Positions 39,059 to 47,160 of a stretch of DNA of 64,000 nt are shown in pieces. The first letter of the stretch is position 1. Each line of letters starts with the position of its first letter. The notes under the pieces are model-generated. The model was given only the letters and a program-made list of their open reading frames with translations. It had not been told where the DNA came from and did not search any database. Source of the DNA: Rhodocyclales bacterium (GTDB lineage Bacteria > Pseudomonadota > Gammaproteobacteria > Burkholderiales > Rhodocyclaceae); the NCBI GenBank assembly GCA_016235805.1, contig JACRIY010000001.1, positions 1 to 64,000 of the forward strand, read 5' to 3'. The position numbers and the translations under genes were made by a program.

Positions 39059-40975
39059 ATGCCCGCCACCCTTGAACTCCTCGCCCCCGCCAGGAATGCC
39101 GACATCGGCATCGAAGCGATCAGGCACGGCGCCGACGCCGTGTATGTCGGCGGACCGGCCTTCGGCGCGCGCTATGGCGCGGGCAACACGGTCGCCGACA
39201 TCGAGCGCCTGGCGGCCTTCGCGCACCGCTTCCACGCGAAGATCTTCGTCACGCTCAACACCATCCTGCGCGACGACGAGCTCGACGAGGCGCGGCGCAT
39301 GGCCTGGCAGATGTTCGAGGCCGGCGTCGATGCACTGATCGTGCAGGACATGGGCCTGCTGGAACTCGACCTGCCGCCGATCCAGCTCCACGCTTCGACC
39401 CAGACCGACATCCGCACGCCGGAGAAGGCGAAGTTCCTCGCCGATGTCGGCTTCTCGCAGATGGTGCTGGCGCGCGAACTGTCGCTGCCGGAGATCGGCG
39501 CGATCCGCACAAAAGTCGGCGCTGGCGGCACGGCGCCCATCCTCGAATTCTTCATCCACGGCGCGCTCTGCGTGGCGTTTTCCGGGCAGTGCTACATCAG
39601 CCATGCCCACACCGGGCGCAGCGCCAACCGCGGCGAGTGCTCGCAGGCCTGCCGCCTGCCCTACAACCTCGAAGATAAGCAGGGCCGCATCGTGGCCTTC
39701 GACAAGCACCTGCTGTCGATGAAGGACAACGACCAGAGCGCCAACCTGCGGCTGCTGGCCGATGCCGGCATCCGCTCGTTCAAGGTCGAGGGCCGGCTGA
39801 AGGATGCCGCCTACGTCAAGAACACCACCGCGCACTACCGGCAACTGCTCGACCGCATCATCGAGGACGCGCCGGACCTGTATTCGCGCGCCTCGTCCGG
39901 GCATTGCAGCTTCACCTTCACGCCGCGCCCGGAGAAGACCTTCAACCGCGGCGCCACCGACTATTTCGTCAACGGCCGCCAGCCCGACATCGGCGCCTTC
40001 GACACGCCGAGCTTCGCCGGCGAGGCCAGCGGCACCATCACGCGCATAGGCCCCGACTGGTTCGAGGTCGACAGCAAGGAACAGTTCGCCAATGGCGACG
40101 GCATTTCCTACATGTCGCGCGGACGCAAGCTCGCCGGCCTGCGCATCAACGTCGCCAAACGCGTCGGCCAATCCCAGCGCCTGTTTCCCAACGAAATGCC
40201 CGAGGATCCCGAAGGCTTCAAGGTCGGCGTCGAAATCCTGCGCAATCGCGACCAGGCCTTCGAGCGCCTGCTGGAAAAGGAATCCGCCGAGCGCCGCATC
40301 ATGGTCAGCGTGGAACTGACCGAGACCGCCGACGGCTTCGCCCTCGCCCTGCGCGACGAGGACGGCATCGAGGGTCGCGCCGCCATCGTCCATGCCAGGG
40401 AAGCGGCAAAGAATCCGCAGCGCGCGCTGGTCGGCCTCGGCGAAAACCTGGGCAAGCTGGGCGCCACGGATTTCAAGGCGAGCGAGGTCAAGGTGGTGCT
40501 CGGCGAGCCCTGGTTCCTGCCCCCCTCGGCGATCAATGCCCTGCGCCGCGACGCCGTCGATGCGCTGGTCATTGCACGGGCGGCGGCGCGCCCGCGCCTG
40601 CCGCGCGCGGCCGCCGTCGAACCGCCGGCACTCTATCCAGAGCGCGAACTGAGCTACCTCGGCAACGTGCTCAACGGCGCCGCGCGCGCCTTCTACCGTC
40701 GCCACGGCGTGGCCCTGATCGCCGACGCCTACGAGGCCGACACCACGCCCGGCGACGTCTCGCTGATGATCACCAAGCACTGCCTGCGCTACAGCCACAG
40801 CCTGTGCCCGAAGGAAGCCAAGGGCTGGGTCACCGGCGTCAATGCCGAACCGATGACCCTGGTCAATGGCAAGGATAGGCTGACGCTGCGCTTCGACTGC
40901 AAGAAGTGCGAAATGCACGTCGTCGGCAGGATGAAGAAGGGCCGTACCATCAGCATCCTGCCGGTCGCGCACTGA
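39059..40975 (+). CDS. rlhA: 23S rRNA 5-hydroxycytidine-2501 synthase RlhA (YdcP), peptidase U32 family
   Basis: Hydroxylates C2501 of 23S rRNA using prephenate-linked chemistry. It is an iron-sulfur U32 family member. 638 aa, the long RlhA type with the extra C-terminal domain. It begins LELLAPARNADIGIEAIRHGADAVYVGGPAFGAR. Cluster cysteines lie in FIHGALCVAFSGQCYISHAHTGRSANRGECSQAC, and a further cysteine motif near the end is RFDCKKCEMH. A TACAAT box ends 9 nt before the ATG. It contains a 24-nt repeat copy encoding TKVGAGGTAP. This is the second U32 hydroxylase in the window, after trhP. Confidence 0.92.
   Translation: MPATLELLAPARNADIGIEAIRHGADAVYVGGPAFGARYGAGNTVADIERLAAFAHRFHAKIFVTLNTILRDDELDEARRMAWQMFEAGVDALIVQDMGLLELDLPPIQLHASTQTDIRTPEKAKFLADVGFSQMVLARELSLPEIGAIRTKVGAGGTAPILEFFIHGALCVAFSGQCYISHAHTGRSANRGECSQACRLPYNLEDKQGRIVAFDKHLLSMKDNDQSANLRLLADAGIRSFKVEGRLKDAAYVKNTTAHYRQLLDRIIEDAPDLYSRASSGHCSFTFTPRPEKTFNRGATDYFVNGRQPDIGAFDTPSFAGEASGTITRIGPDWFEVDSKEQFANGDGISYMSRGRKLAGLRINVAKRVGQSQRLFPNEMPEDPEGFKVGVEILRNRDQAFERLLEKESAERRIMVSVELTETADGFALALRDEDGIEGRAAIVHAREAAKNPQRALVGLGENLGKLGATDFKASEVKVVLGEPWFLPPSAINALRRDAVDALVIARAAARPRLPRAAAVEPPALYPERELSYLGNVLNGAARAFYRRHGVALIADAYEADTTPGDVSLMITKHCLRYSHSLCPKEAKGWVTGVNAEPMTLVNGKDRLTLRFDCKKCEMHVVGRMKKGRTISILPVAH
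39512..39535 (+). repeat. 24-nt dispersed element, copy 11
   Basis: Inside rlhA, sense orientation. Confidence 0.77.
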
Positions 40976-40979
40976 GCTC

Positions 40980-41264
40980 ATGGTCAAGGCCCTGCTTGCC
41001 GCGCAGCAGCGCGAACGCGACCAGCTGCTGGCCGAACTGGTCAGGATCAAGGGTTTCATGCCGCTGTTGATGAAGCCCCGCAACGGCATGAAATGGACGC
41101 CGGAGGACCGCATCGAACTCGCCATGCAACTCAGGGCGGCCGCCCACCTGTCGCCTTATCTCGCCGTACTGATCCTGCCCGGTTCCTTCCTGCTGTTGCC
41201 GCTGCTGGCCTGGTGGCTGGATCGGCGGCGGCACAAGCGCGATGACGCGGTCCCCCACGCCTGA
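40980..41264 (+). CDS. Small membrane protein, possibly LETM1-like tail
   Basis: 94 aa. A charged N-terminal helix (VKALLAAQQRERDQLLAELVRIKG) is followed by PRNGMKWTPEDRIELAMQLRAAAHL. One strong hydrophobic segment (SPYLAVLILPGSFLLLPLLAWWLD) comes next, with an RRRHKRD anchor. The hydrophobic segment vaguely recalls the LETM1 membrane motif; this is tentative. It lies 4 nt after rlhA, so it is almost certainly in the same operon. Confidence 0.62.
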   Translation: MVKALLAAQQRERDQLLAELVRIKGFMPLLMKPRNGMKWTPEDRIELAMQLRAAAHLSPYLAVLILPGSFLLLPLLAWWLDRRRHKRDDAVPHA

Positions 41265-41326
41265 ATTGCGGCTACCGCGAAGTATCCGCATTGGGTCCGG
41301 GCCGCGGCTGCCATGAAGCAGTTTCA

Positions 41327-41350
41327 AAAGTCGGCGCTGACGACACGGCG
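41327..41350 (+). repeat. 24-nt dispersed element, copy 12
   Basis: Intergenic, 26 nt before the dusC start codon. Confidence 0.8.
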
Positions 41351-41376
41351 CTTCCGGTAGCGAACGCGCCTTCGAC

Positions 41377-42369
41377 ATGAGCCGGATCGTCCTCGCCCCG
41401 ATGGAAGGCCTCGCCGACGACGTGCTGCGCGCCGTGCTGACCGCCGCCGGCGGTTACGACTGGTGCGTCACCGAGTTCGTCCGCGTCACTACCACCTTGC
41501 TGCCGCATTCCTGCTTCACGCGCCTCTCGCCCGAGCTGAAGACCGGCTCGCGCACCGCCAGCGGCACGCCGGTGCGCATCCAGTTGCTCGGTTCCGATCC
41601 GGCGCGCATGGCGGCCAACGCCGCCCACCTGGCGCAGCTCGATCCATTCGGCATCGACCTCAATTTCGGCTGCCCGACGCCGCTGGTGAACCGCAATCGC
41701 GGCGGCGCCGCCCTGCTCGACGAACCGGAACTGCTGCAGCGCATCGCCGGCGCGGTGCGCGCCGCCGTGCCGCCGGCGATCCCGGTCACCGCCAAGATGC
41801 GGCTGGGCATCGAAGACACCGGCCGCGCGCTGGACTGCGCGCTGGCGCTGGAAGCCGGCGGCGTGCAGGAACTGGTGGTGCATGCGCGCACCAAGGCCGA
41901 CGGCTACCGCCCGCTGGTGCGCTGGGAATGGATCGCGCGCATCGGCGAGGTGGTCCGACTGCCGCTGATCGCCAACGGCGAAGTGTGGACCGTCGCCGAC
42001 TACCATCGCATCCGCGCCGCCACCGGCTGCGACGACGTCATGCTGGGGCGCGGCGCGGTGGCCGACCCGCTGCTGGCGCGGCGCATCCGCACCGGCGGCG
42101 ATCCCGAACCGAGCGATGCCGACTGGGAAGAGATCCGCGCCATGATCGAGACCTTCTGGATCCGCGTGCAGGCGAAGGTGACGCCGACCCAATCGCCGGG
42201 CCGCATCAAGCAGTGGCTGGGCATGATGCAGCGCAATTACCCGCAGGCGGAAAGGCTGTTTCGCGCAATCCGCGAAGCGCGGCGCGCGGAGGAGGTCAGC
42301 GCCGGGCTGGCGCGAACTGGACTTAGCCCCAGCCATCCTCGCGCGGCCATGTCGGAGCCGACACCGTAG
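41377..42369 (+). CDS. dusC: tRNA-dihydrouridine(16) synthase DusC
   Basis: FMN/NADPH enzyme that reduces U16 in the tRNA D-loop. 330 aa, slightly longer than typical because of a C-terminal extension. It begins RIVLAPMEGLADDVLRAVLTAAGGYDWCVTEFVRV, the DusC version of the N-terminus. The catalytic Cys is in LNFGCPTPLVNRNRGG. Downstream are AKMRLGI, HARTKADGY, NGEVW and the C-terminal recognition domain IKQWLGMMQRNYPQAE. A 24-nt repeat follows directly after the stop. Confidence 0.95.
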   Translation: MSRIVLAPMEGLADDVLRAVLTAAGGYDWCVTEFVRVTTTLLPHSCFTRLSPELKTGSRTASGTPVRIQLLGSDPARMAANAAHLAQLDPFGIDLNFGCPTPLVNRNRGGAALLDEPELLQRIAGAVRAAVPPAIPVTAKMRLGIEDTGRALDCALALEAGGVQELVVHARTKADGYRPLVRWEWIARIGEVVRLPLIANGEVWTVADYHRIRAATGCDDVMLGRGAVADPLLARRIRTGGDPEPSDADWEEIRAMIETFWIRVQAKVTPTQSPGRIKQWLGMMQRNYPQAERLFRAIREARRAEEVSAGLARTGLSPSHPRAAMSEPTP

Positions 42370-42372
42370 GGG

Positions 42373-42396
42373 AAAGTCGGCGCTGGCGCGACGGCG
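42373..42396 (+). repeat. 24-nt dispersed element, copy 13
   Basis: Intergenic, 3 nt after the dusC stop codon. Confidence 0.78.
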
Positions 42397-42429
42397 TAGA
42401 GAACTGCGACCGCCGCCACCCGAATGAAA

Positions 42430-42449
42430 ACGGGGGCAAGAGCCCCCGT
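42430..42449 (-). terminator. Terminator of PEP-CTERM gene 3
   Basis: Perfect 8-bp stem ACGGGGGC/GCCCCCGT with a 4-nt loop, followed on the minus strand by TTTTCATT. Confidence 0.82.
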
Positions 42450-42473
42450 GCACACCGGCCATTGAAGCTTGTG

Positions 42474-43199
42474 TCAGACGGCCGGTTTCTGCTTGCGGCG
42501 CCGGGCCACAACGCTTAGCAGCCCCAGGCCGGCAAGCATCATGGCGTAGGTTTCGGGTTCGGGGACGGGCGCCGCCGCAGCCAGCGTAACCTCAACGTTG
42601 TCGAGCGCCATCCCGGCATTGCCGGTGATCGTACTGGCGAAGCTGATCCGGGTCGAGCTTTCCGTCGCGATGAAATCAAAGCCGCGCGATTCCCAGCCCA
42701 TGTTGGTTGCAGACTTCCCGGTCACATCGAAGGTGTAGTGATTGGAAACGATCGCCGCATTCGGCAGCGTCACGCCCGCCACCTTGGCGTCCATGTGTTT
42801 CGTCACGGGTGCCCCCGCATAGTTGCCGGCGATGTCGAACGAGACGTGATACAGCGCTCCGACTGCCGTGGCGAAGACCTGAGAGATCCCGCCGCCAAGC
42901 GAGCCGTTCATATCCACGCTGGCATCATTCCTGAGCGTGTCCGCGTCGCTGCCATCCCATAGCGTGTTGATGATGTCCACCTGGCCGAAATCGATCTTCC
43001 AGTAGGCGAAGTGTCCCGTCGCGCTCGGCGAGTATGCCGGGGTATACGTCTGCCAGGGCACTCCGCTATACCCGGCCTCGAAACTGCCGTTCTGCAGCAG
43101 GTTGGCGGCATGGACGGGTGTCGTCGCGCCGAGCGCGAAACCCAACGCCGCGCAGGCGGACACGGACTTGCGAAACAGACCCCCAATTGAAATTTTCAT
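42474..43199 (-). CDS. PEP-CTERM protein 3, choice-of-anchor C type
   Basis: 241 aa. A signal peptide (residues 1-32, ending TPVHAA) precedes a choice-of-anchor C / DUF642-like beta-sandwich domain: NLLQNGSFEAG, VDIINTLWDGSDADTLRNDASVDMNGSLGGGISQVF and YHVSFDIAGN are its signatures. The C-terminal exosortase signal is VPEPETYAMMLAGLGLLSVVARRRK. The ATG at 43199 is preceded by GGGGAGAG; the track starts 83 codons upstream in non-coding DNA. Probable surface or matrix protein. It shares only the PEP motif and an upstream motif with the other two PEP-CTERM genes. Confidence 0.92.
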   Translation of the reverse strand: MKISIGGLFRKSVSACAALGFALGATTPVHAANLLQNGSFEAGYSGVPWQTYTPAYSPSATGHFAYWKIDFGQVDIINTLWDGSDADTLRNDASVDMNGSLGGGISQVFATAVGALYHVSFDIAGNYAGAPVTKHMDAKVAGVTLPNAAIVSNHYTFDVTGKSATNMGWESRGFDFIATESSTRISFASTITGNAGMALDNVEVTLAAAAPVPEPETYAMMLAGLGLLSVVARRRKQKPAV

Positions 43200-43302
43200 T
43201 GCATCTCTCCCCAGGATTCGCCGGCCAGCCGATTGTGTTCCAAGGCCGATGTGAACGCGCACGCGACGCATTTGAAGAGCATACGGTCGGGCAATGCCGC
43301 CG

Positions 43303-43325
43303 ACAAATAGTCCGTTCGGACTAAG
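43303..43325 (-). promoter_or_regulatory. Conserved upstream motif of PEP-CTERM gene 3
   Basis: Minus strand AGTCCGAACGGACTATT. The GAACGGACTAT part is identical to block a of PEP-CTERM gene 1, and AGTCCG/CGGACT makes it fully palindromic here. Confidence 0.55.
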
Positions 43326-43463
43326 CGGCCGGCAATCCGGCGCGCGATTCGGCGGCACGAAATTCCGGCGGGAAATTCGATTCTCAAGCCGGGTAAGGCA
43401 TTCACGACCGGCCGGTGAATCGGATCTATCACCAACGCAATATTTCAACGGAATTGCCCGTTA

Positions 43464-43479
43464 GTTGACCCAGGTCAAC
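43464..43479. promoter_or_regulatory. FNR/CRP-type palindrome
   Basis: GTTGACC-CA-GGTCAAC, perfect 7-nt arms. The core TTGAC-N4-GTCAA resembles FNR/DNR-class sites. It lies about 265 nt upstream of PEP-CTERM gene 3 and 65 nt past the MFS stop. Confidence 0.5.
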
Positions 43480-43543
43480 ACTGGTACGGATAGTCGCTGA
43501 GCCTGGCCGAAAAGGTGGCCTCAGGAAGGCGAATGTCGCCTGC

Positions 43544-44722
43544 TCAGGCCTGGACCGGCGCGCGAAAGCGCAACACCAGCCACAGCAGCAACAGACCCGC
43601 TGCAAGCCACGCCACTCCCGGCACCCAGACCAGCAGCGCGCTGATCGCGGGATCCTTGTTCACCTGTGCCGCGACCAGGCCCATGCGGACGAAGGTGGCG
43701 AGCGCCAGCAGGGCGAACAGGCCACCGGTCGCCGCGCCCTCGCGGCCGACATGGCCGATGGCGATGGCCGCCGTCATCGCGCTCATCAGCACCGCCGCCC
43801 AGGCCCCGCCGGCGAGAAATTGCAGCACCAGCAGGCTCTCCAGCGAGGGCGCCACCGCCGCCAGCGCCGAGGCGAGCGCGCCGAGCACGGCGCCCACCGC
43901 CATGACCCCGCCGCCGCCGAAGCGCTCGTTGGCGCGGCAGGCGGGGAAGATCAGCAGGTTGAAGCCGACCCAGAACACAGGCATCAGCAGGTCGAGTTGC
44001 TCCGGCCTGGCGAAACGCAGGTAGAGCGGCGCCGAATTGAGCGCGAAATGCGCCTGGAAGCCAAAGCCGAGCATGGCCACCGCAGCGAAGAACAGCACGA
44101 CGCCGACGCCCACGGGCTTCTTCGCCGCCGGTTCCGGGGCAGCGGCCGCCGTGCCGGCCAGGTGCTTCTCGGCCCAGAGCATGCCGCTGACGGCGGCCAC
44201 CAGGGCGATCGACGACAGCGCGAAAGGCAGGCGCGGATCGACACCGCGCAGACTCACCGTCAGGTAGGGGGCGACGGCGCCGGCGACGCCCAGGCCGACC
44301 AGGCTCAGGGTCGACACCCAGGGCAGTTTCGGCGTCGGCACATATTTGCCCAGCATCATCATGGGCGGCGCGCGGAGTGCCGACGAGGTCATGGCCCAGA
44401 TCGCGATCAAGCCGAGGAACAACAGCGGCGAAGCCGAGGGCGCGGCGATCGGCAGCAGAAGGAAGGCGACGCAGGATATCGCGGTGAGCACCAGCAGCAG
44501 GCGACCAAGGCGGCCCAGTGTGCGCGACACCTTGTCGGCAGCGACGCCAATGGAAAAGTCCATCAGCGTGAAGATGGCCTGGTCCGCCATCAGGATGTAG
44601 ATCACCCATTTCTTCTCGATGCCGGCCTGCGCGGCGAGATGCGGCAGGTAGATGACGTAGACCGTCCAGCAGGTGACGAAGAGGAACTGGACCGCGGCGA
44701 AATAGAGGCCGACGCGCGTCAC
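43544..44722 (-). CDS. Major facilitator superfamily transporter
   Basis: Twelve predicted transmembrane helices and a central cytoplasmic loop (AGTAAAAPEPAAKKP). Charged loop motifs such as DKVSRTLGRLGR follow helix 2. The track starts at a TTG inside the previous gene; I prefer the GTG at 44722 (about 392 aa), 4 nt after the hydrolase stop, though neither start has a clear ribosome site. Substrate unknown. As last gene of the acyltransferase/hydrolase operon it could move a lipid, a fatty acid or a precursor (inference). Confidence 0.82.
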   Translation of the reverse strand: MTRVGLYFAAVQFLFVTCWTVYVIYLPHLAAQAGIEKKWVIYILMADQAIFTLMDFSIGVAADKVSRTLGRLGRLLLVLTAISCVAFLLLPIAAPSASPLLFLGLIAIWAMTSSALRAPPMMMLGKYVPTPKLPWVSTLSLVGLGVAGAVAPYLTVSLRGVDPRLPFALSSIALVAAVSGMLWAEKHLAGTAAAAPEPAAKKPVGVGVVLFFAAVAMLGFGFQAHFALNSAPLYLRFARPEQLDLLMPVFWVGFNLLIFPACRANERFGGGGVMAVGAVLGALASALAAVAPSLESLLVLQFLAGGAWAAVLMSAMTAAIAIGHVGREGAATGGLFALLALATFVRMGLVAAQVNKDPAISALLVWVPGVAWLAAGLLLLWLVLRFRAPVQA

Positions 44723-44726
44723 GACA

Positions 44727-45614
44727 CTAACTGCCCGCGCTCTGGTCGCAATGGTCGGCGATGACGCCGGCAATGTGCGAGAGCAATGCCTCGGGAAAAT
44801 CGTGGCCCATGCCGTCGATCACCAGCAGCTTCGCGCCGGGAATGTGTTGCGCCGTGTCGCGGCCGGCGGCGAGCGGCACCAGCGGATCGGCCGCGCCGTG
44901 GATCACCAGGGTCGGCGCCGTGATCGTGGCCAGCAGCTTGCGCCGGTCGCCGGAGGCGATCACCGCCAGCAACTGGCGCGCGACGCCGGCCGGGTCGTAG
45001 GACCGGCGCACGCTGCGGCCGATGCGGCTGCGCAGTTCCTCGCGCGGCGTCGGGTAGCCGGGACTGCCGATCACGCCGAAGGTATTCACCAGGTGCTCGA
45101 TCACGATGTCCGGATTCTTCGGATCGGACGGCCGCGCCAGCAGCGCCTTGCCGGCCGCCTTGGTCGGCTTGGAAAGCTTGCGGTTGCCGGAGGTGGACAT
45201 GATCGAGGTCAGCGAGAGCACGCGCCGCGGATATTTCGCCGCCAGCACCTGGGCGATCATGCCGCCCATCGAGGCGCCGACGATGTGGGCGCGCTCGATG
45301 CCGAGGCGATCCATCAGGCCGATGGTGTCGTCCGCCATGTCGCCCAGCGTATAGGGCGTGCGCACCGGCAGCCCCAGCGCGGCGGCGGCCATTGCCAGCA
45401 CCAGGTTGGCGCGCTTCTTCGCCGGCGCGCGGCCGGAAAGGCCGCAGTCGCGATTGTCGAAGCGGATCACACGGTAACCGCGCGCGACCAGCGCCTGGCA
45501 GAAGGCATCGGGCCAGCCCAGCAACTGCATGCCGAGGCCCATGATCAGCACGATGGCCGGGTGCGAGGGGTCGCCGAGCGACTCGTATTCGATGTGCATG
45601 GGAGCGTTGCTCAT
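44727..45614 (-). CDS. Alpha/beta hydrolase (second of the lipid operon)
   Basis: 295 aa. The nucleophile elbow is GASMGG, with an oxyanion-hole region IVLIMGLGMQLLGWPDAFC. The acid is in HGAADPLVPL and the histidine in DGMGHDFP. The segment RFDNRDCGLSGRAP is typical of HGE/aclacinomycin-methylesterase-like hydrolases and esterases. Its ATG lies 2 nt after the WS/DGAT-B stop. Likely a lipase or esterase acting on products of the acyltransferases, or a thioesterase. Confidence 0.88.
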   Translation of the reverse strand: MSNAPMHIEYESLGDPSHPAIVLIMGLGMQLLGWPDAFCQALVARGYRVIRFDNRDCGLSGRAPAKKRANLVLAMAAAALGLPVRTPYTLGDMADDTIGLMDRLGIERAHIVGASMGGMIAQVLAAKYPRRVLSLTSIMSTSGNRKLSKPTKAAGKALLARPSDPKNPDIVIEHLVNTFGVIGSPGYPTPREELRSRIGRSVRRSYDPAGVARQLLAVIASGDRRKLLATITAPTLVIHGAADPLVPLAAGRDTAQHIPGAKLLVIDGMGHDFPEALLSHIAGVIADHCDQSAGS

Positions 45615-45616
45615 GT

Positions 45617-47143
45617 TCAATGCACCGCCGCGCGCGCGACTGCCTTGCGGCGCGGGACCTTGCCGGCGACGGGCAGACGCTTGCCGGACGGCGCCTTGGT
45701 GGGTGGCAGCTTGGCGGCGGACGCACGCGGCTTGCGCCGCGCGGCCGGACGCACCAGCGCCTGGTATTCCTGGAAGCTGTCGCGCAGGCATTGCGCCAGC
45801 AGTTCCGGATCGGGCAACTGCTCGTAGCAGGCGGTGAAGGAGACGATGACCATGTCGCTGTAGCTGGTCACCGAGAACACCAGGCCCATGCCGTCGGCCA
45901 CCGGCATGATCGCCGAAAGATAGCTCAGCCGCGCGCCCTGCAGGTAGAGCGGCAGTTGCGGCCCGGGCACGTTGGCGATCGCGCAATTGGCCAGCGGCGT
46001 CCAGTTGCCGAGCAGGGCCGAAGCGGAACGCAGCATCTTGCTGGTGGCAGCGATCGCGGCCGACGGCGCCTGCCGTGCCAGCTCCGCCAGTTCGCGGGCG
46101 CTCACGGCCTGCGCCATCACCTCGGAGGAGGAACTCATGGCCTGGATCGCGGCGAGGCGCGCCACCGGATCGGCGATGTCGGTACCCAGTTCCAGGCGCA
46201 CCCAGGAGAACACCGCGTCGTCCTCGCCGCGCAGGGCGATGGGCACCGCCGCGACCAGGCTTTCCTCGGGCAATTCGCCCTGCAGGTCGAGGTAGCGGCG
46301 CAGGCCGCCGGCGCACACCGCCAGCACCACGTCATTGACCGACGCGCCATCGACCAGACCGCGCAAGACCTTGAAGTCGGCCAGCGGGAAGCGCCGCGTG
46401 TCGAACACGCGATGCGGCGAAACCTCGCTGTTGAAGCGCGTCATGGGAAATTCCTGCGGCCGGCCGAGGAACTCGCCGAGGAAGGTCGACGTCGCCGCCT
46501 TCAGCGTGGTCCAGCTTTTCGCCAGCGGCTGGGCCATGCGCAGCGGCAGGGTCACGGCGCGAAAGCCGGCGCGCCAGAGCAGGCCGAAATTGCCCGGCGC
46601 ATTCTCGGGAAACCAGGGCTCCGGGGGCGCCGGCGGCGGCGAGTCGGGCGACACGTCGTGCAGCAGCGCGGTGATCTCGTTGCGCTTGGAGACGTCGATC
46701 GCCGAGTGGTGCACCTTCAGCAGCACGGCGAAGCTGCCCACCGGCAGGTCGAGGAAGCTGTCGAGGCCCTCGATCACGTACATCTCCCACAGCGGCCGCT
46801 GCTGGTCCAGCGGACGGGCGTGGATGCGCGCGGCCTGGATGCAGAACTGCCGCCAGTCGCCGGGCTTGGGCAGGGCGATGTGGCGCACGTGGTATTCGAT
46901 GTCGAAGCTCTCGTCCTCGATCCAGTAGGGATAGTCGAGGTCGAGCGGCACGCGCAGCAGCTTCTGGCGGAACACCGGCAGGCGGCCCAGCCGGCTTTCG
47001 ACATGGCTCAGGATCTGCTTGAAGCGCACCATGCCGCCCTTTGCCGTCGACTGGTCGTAGATGTGCAGCAGCGTGACGTTGGAATTGGCGTGGGCGCTGT
47101 CGGAGTAGATGTAGGCGGCGTCGTTTTCGCTGAGCTGGCGCAT
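45617..47143 (-). CDS. Wax ester synthase/diacylglycerol acyltransferase-like protein B
   Basis: 508 aa from the ATG at 47143; the track uses a TTG 7 codons upstream. WS/DGAT family signatures include RPLWEMYVIEG, SVNDVVLAVCAGGLRRYL and ANVPGPQLPLYLQGARL. The catalytic HHxxxDG motif is altered to HHSAIDV (His145-Val151). The catalytic histidines and aspartate remain but the glycine is lost, so activity may be changed. A Lys/Arg/Pro-rich tail of about 45 residues (RKPRASAAKLPPTKAPSGKRLP) ends it, possibly for membrane or granule binding. Located between two hydrolases. Confidence 0.88.
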   Translation of the reverse strand: MRQLSENDAAYIYSDSAHANSNVTLLHIYDQSTAKGGMVRFKQILSHVESRLGRLPVFRQKLLRVPLDLDYPYWIEDESFDIEYHVRHIALPKPGDWRQFCIQAARIHARPLDQQRPLWEMYVIEGLDSFLDLPVGSFAVLLKVHHSAIDVSKRNEITALLHDVSPDSPPPAPPEPWFPENAPGNFGLLWRAGFRAVTLPLRMAQPLAKSWTTLKAATSTFLGEFLGRPQEFPMTRFNSEVSPHRVFDTRRFPLADFKVLRGLVDGASVNDVVLAVCAGGLRRYLDLQGELPEESLVAAVPIALRGEDDAVFSWVRLELGTDIADPVARLAAIQAMSSSSEVMAQAVSARELAELARQAPSAAIAATSKMLRSASALLGNWTPLANCAIANVPGPQLPLYLQGARLSYLSAIMPVADGMGLVFSVTSYSDMVIVSFTACYEQLPDPELLAQCLRDSFQEYQALVRPAARRKPRASAAKLPPTKAPSGKRLPVAGKVPRRKAVARAAVH

Positions 47144-47160
47144 GTGCGGTCTTCTTTCGT

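Larger units (their letters stand above)
43200..43543. other. Intergenic region between PEP-CTERM gene 3 and MFS gene
   Basis: 344 nt without a gene. It holds an AGTCCG/CGGACT palindrome with the GAACGGACTATT motif at 43303-43325, and an FNR-type palindrome at 43464-43479. Confidence 0.55.

Noticed and set aside
46367-46380. AAGTCGGCCAGCGG in WS/DGAT-B and AAGTCGGCCAAACC near 49535
   Set aside because: Match only 8 nt of the core and lack the second block; expected by chance at this G+C.
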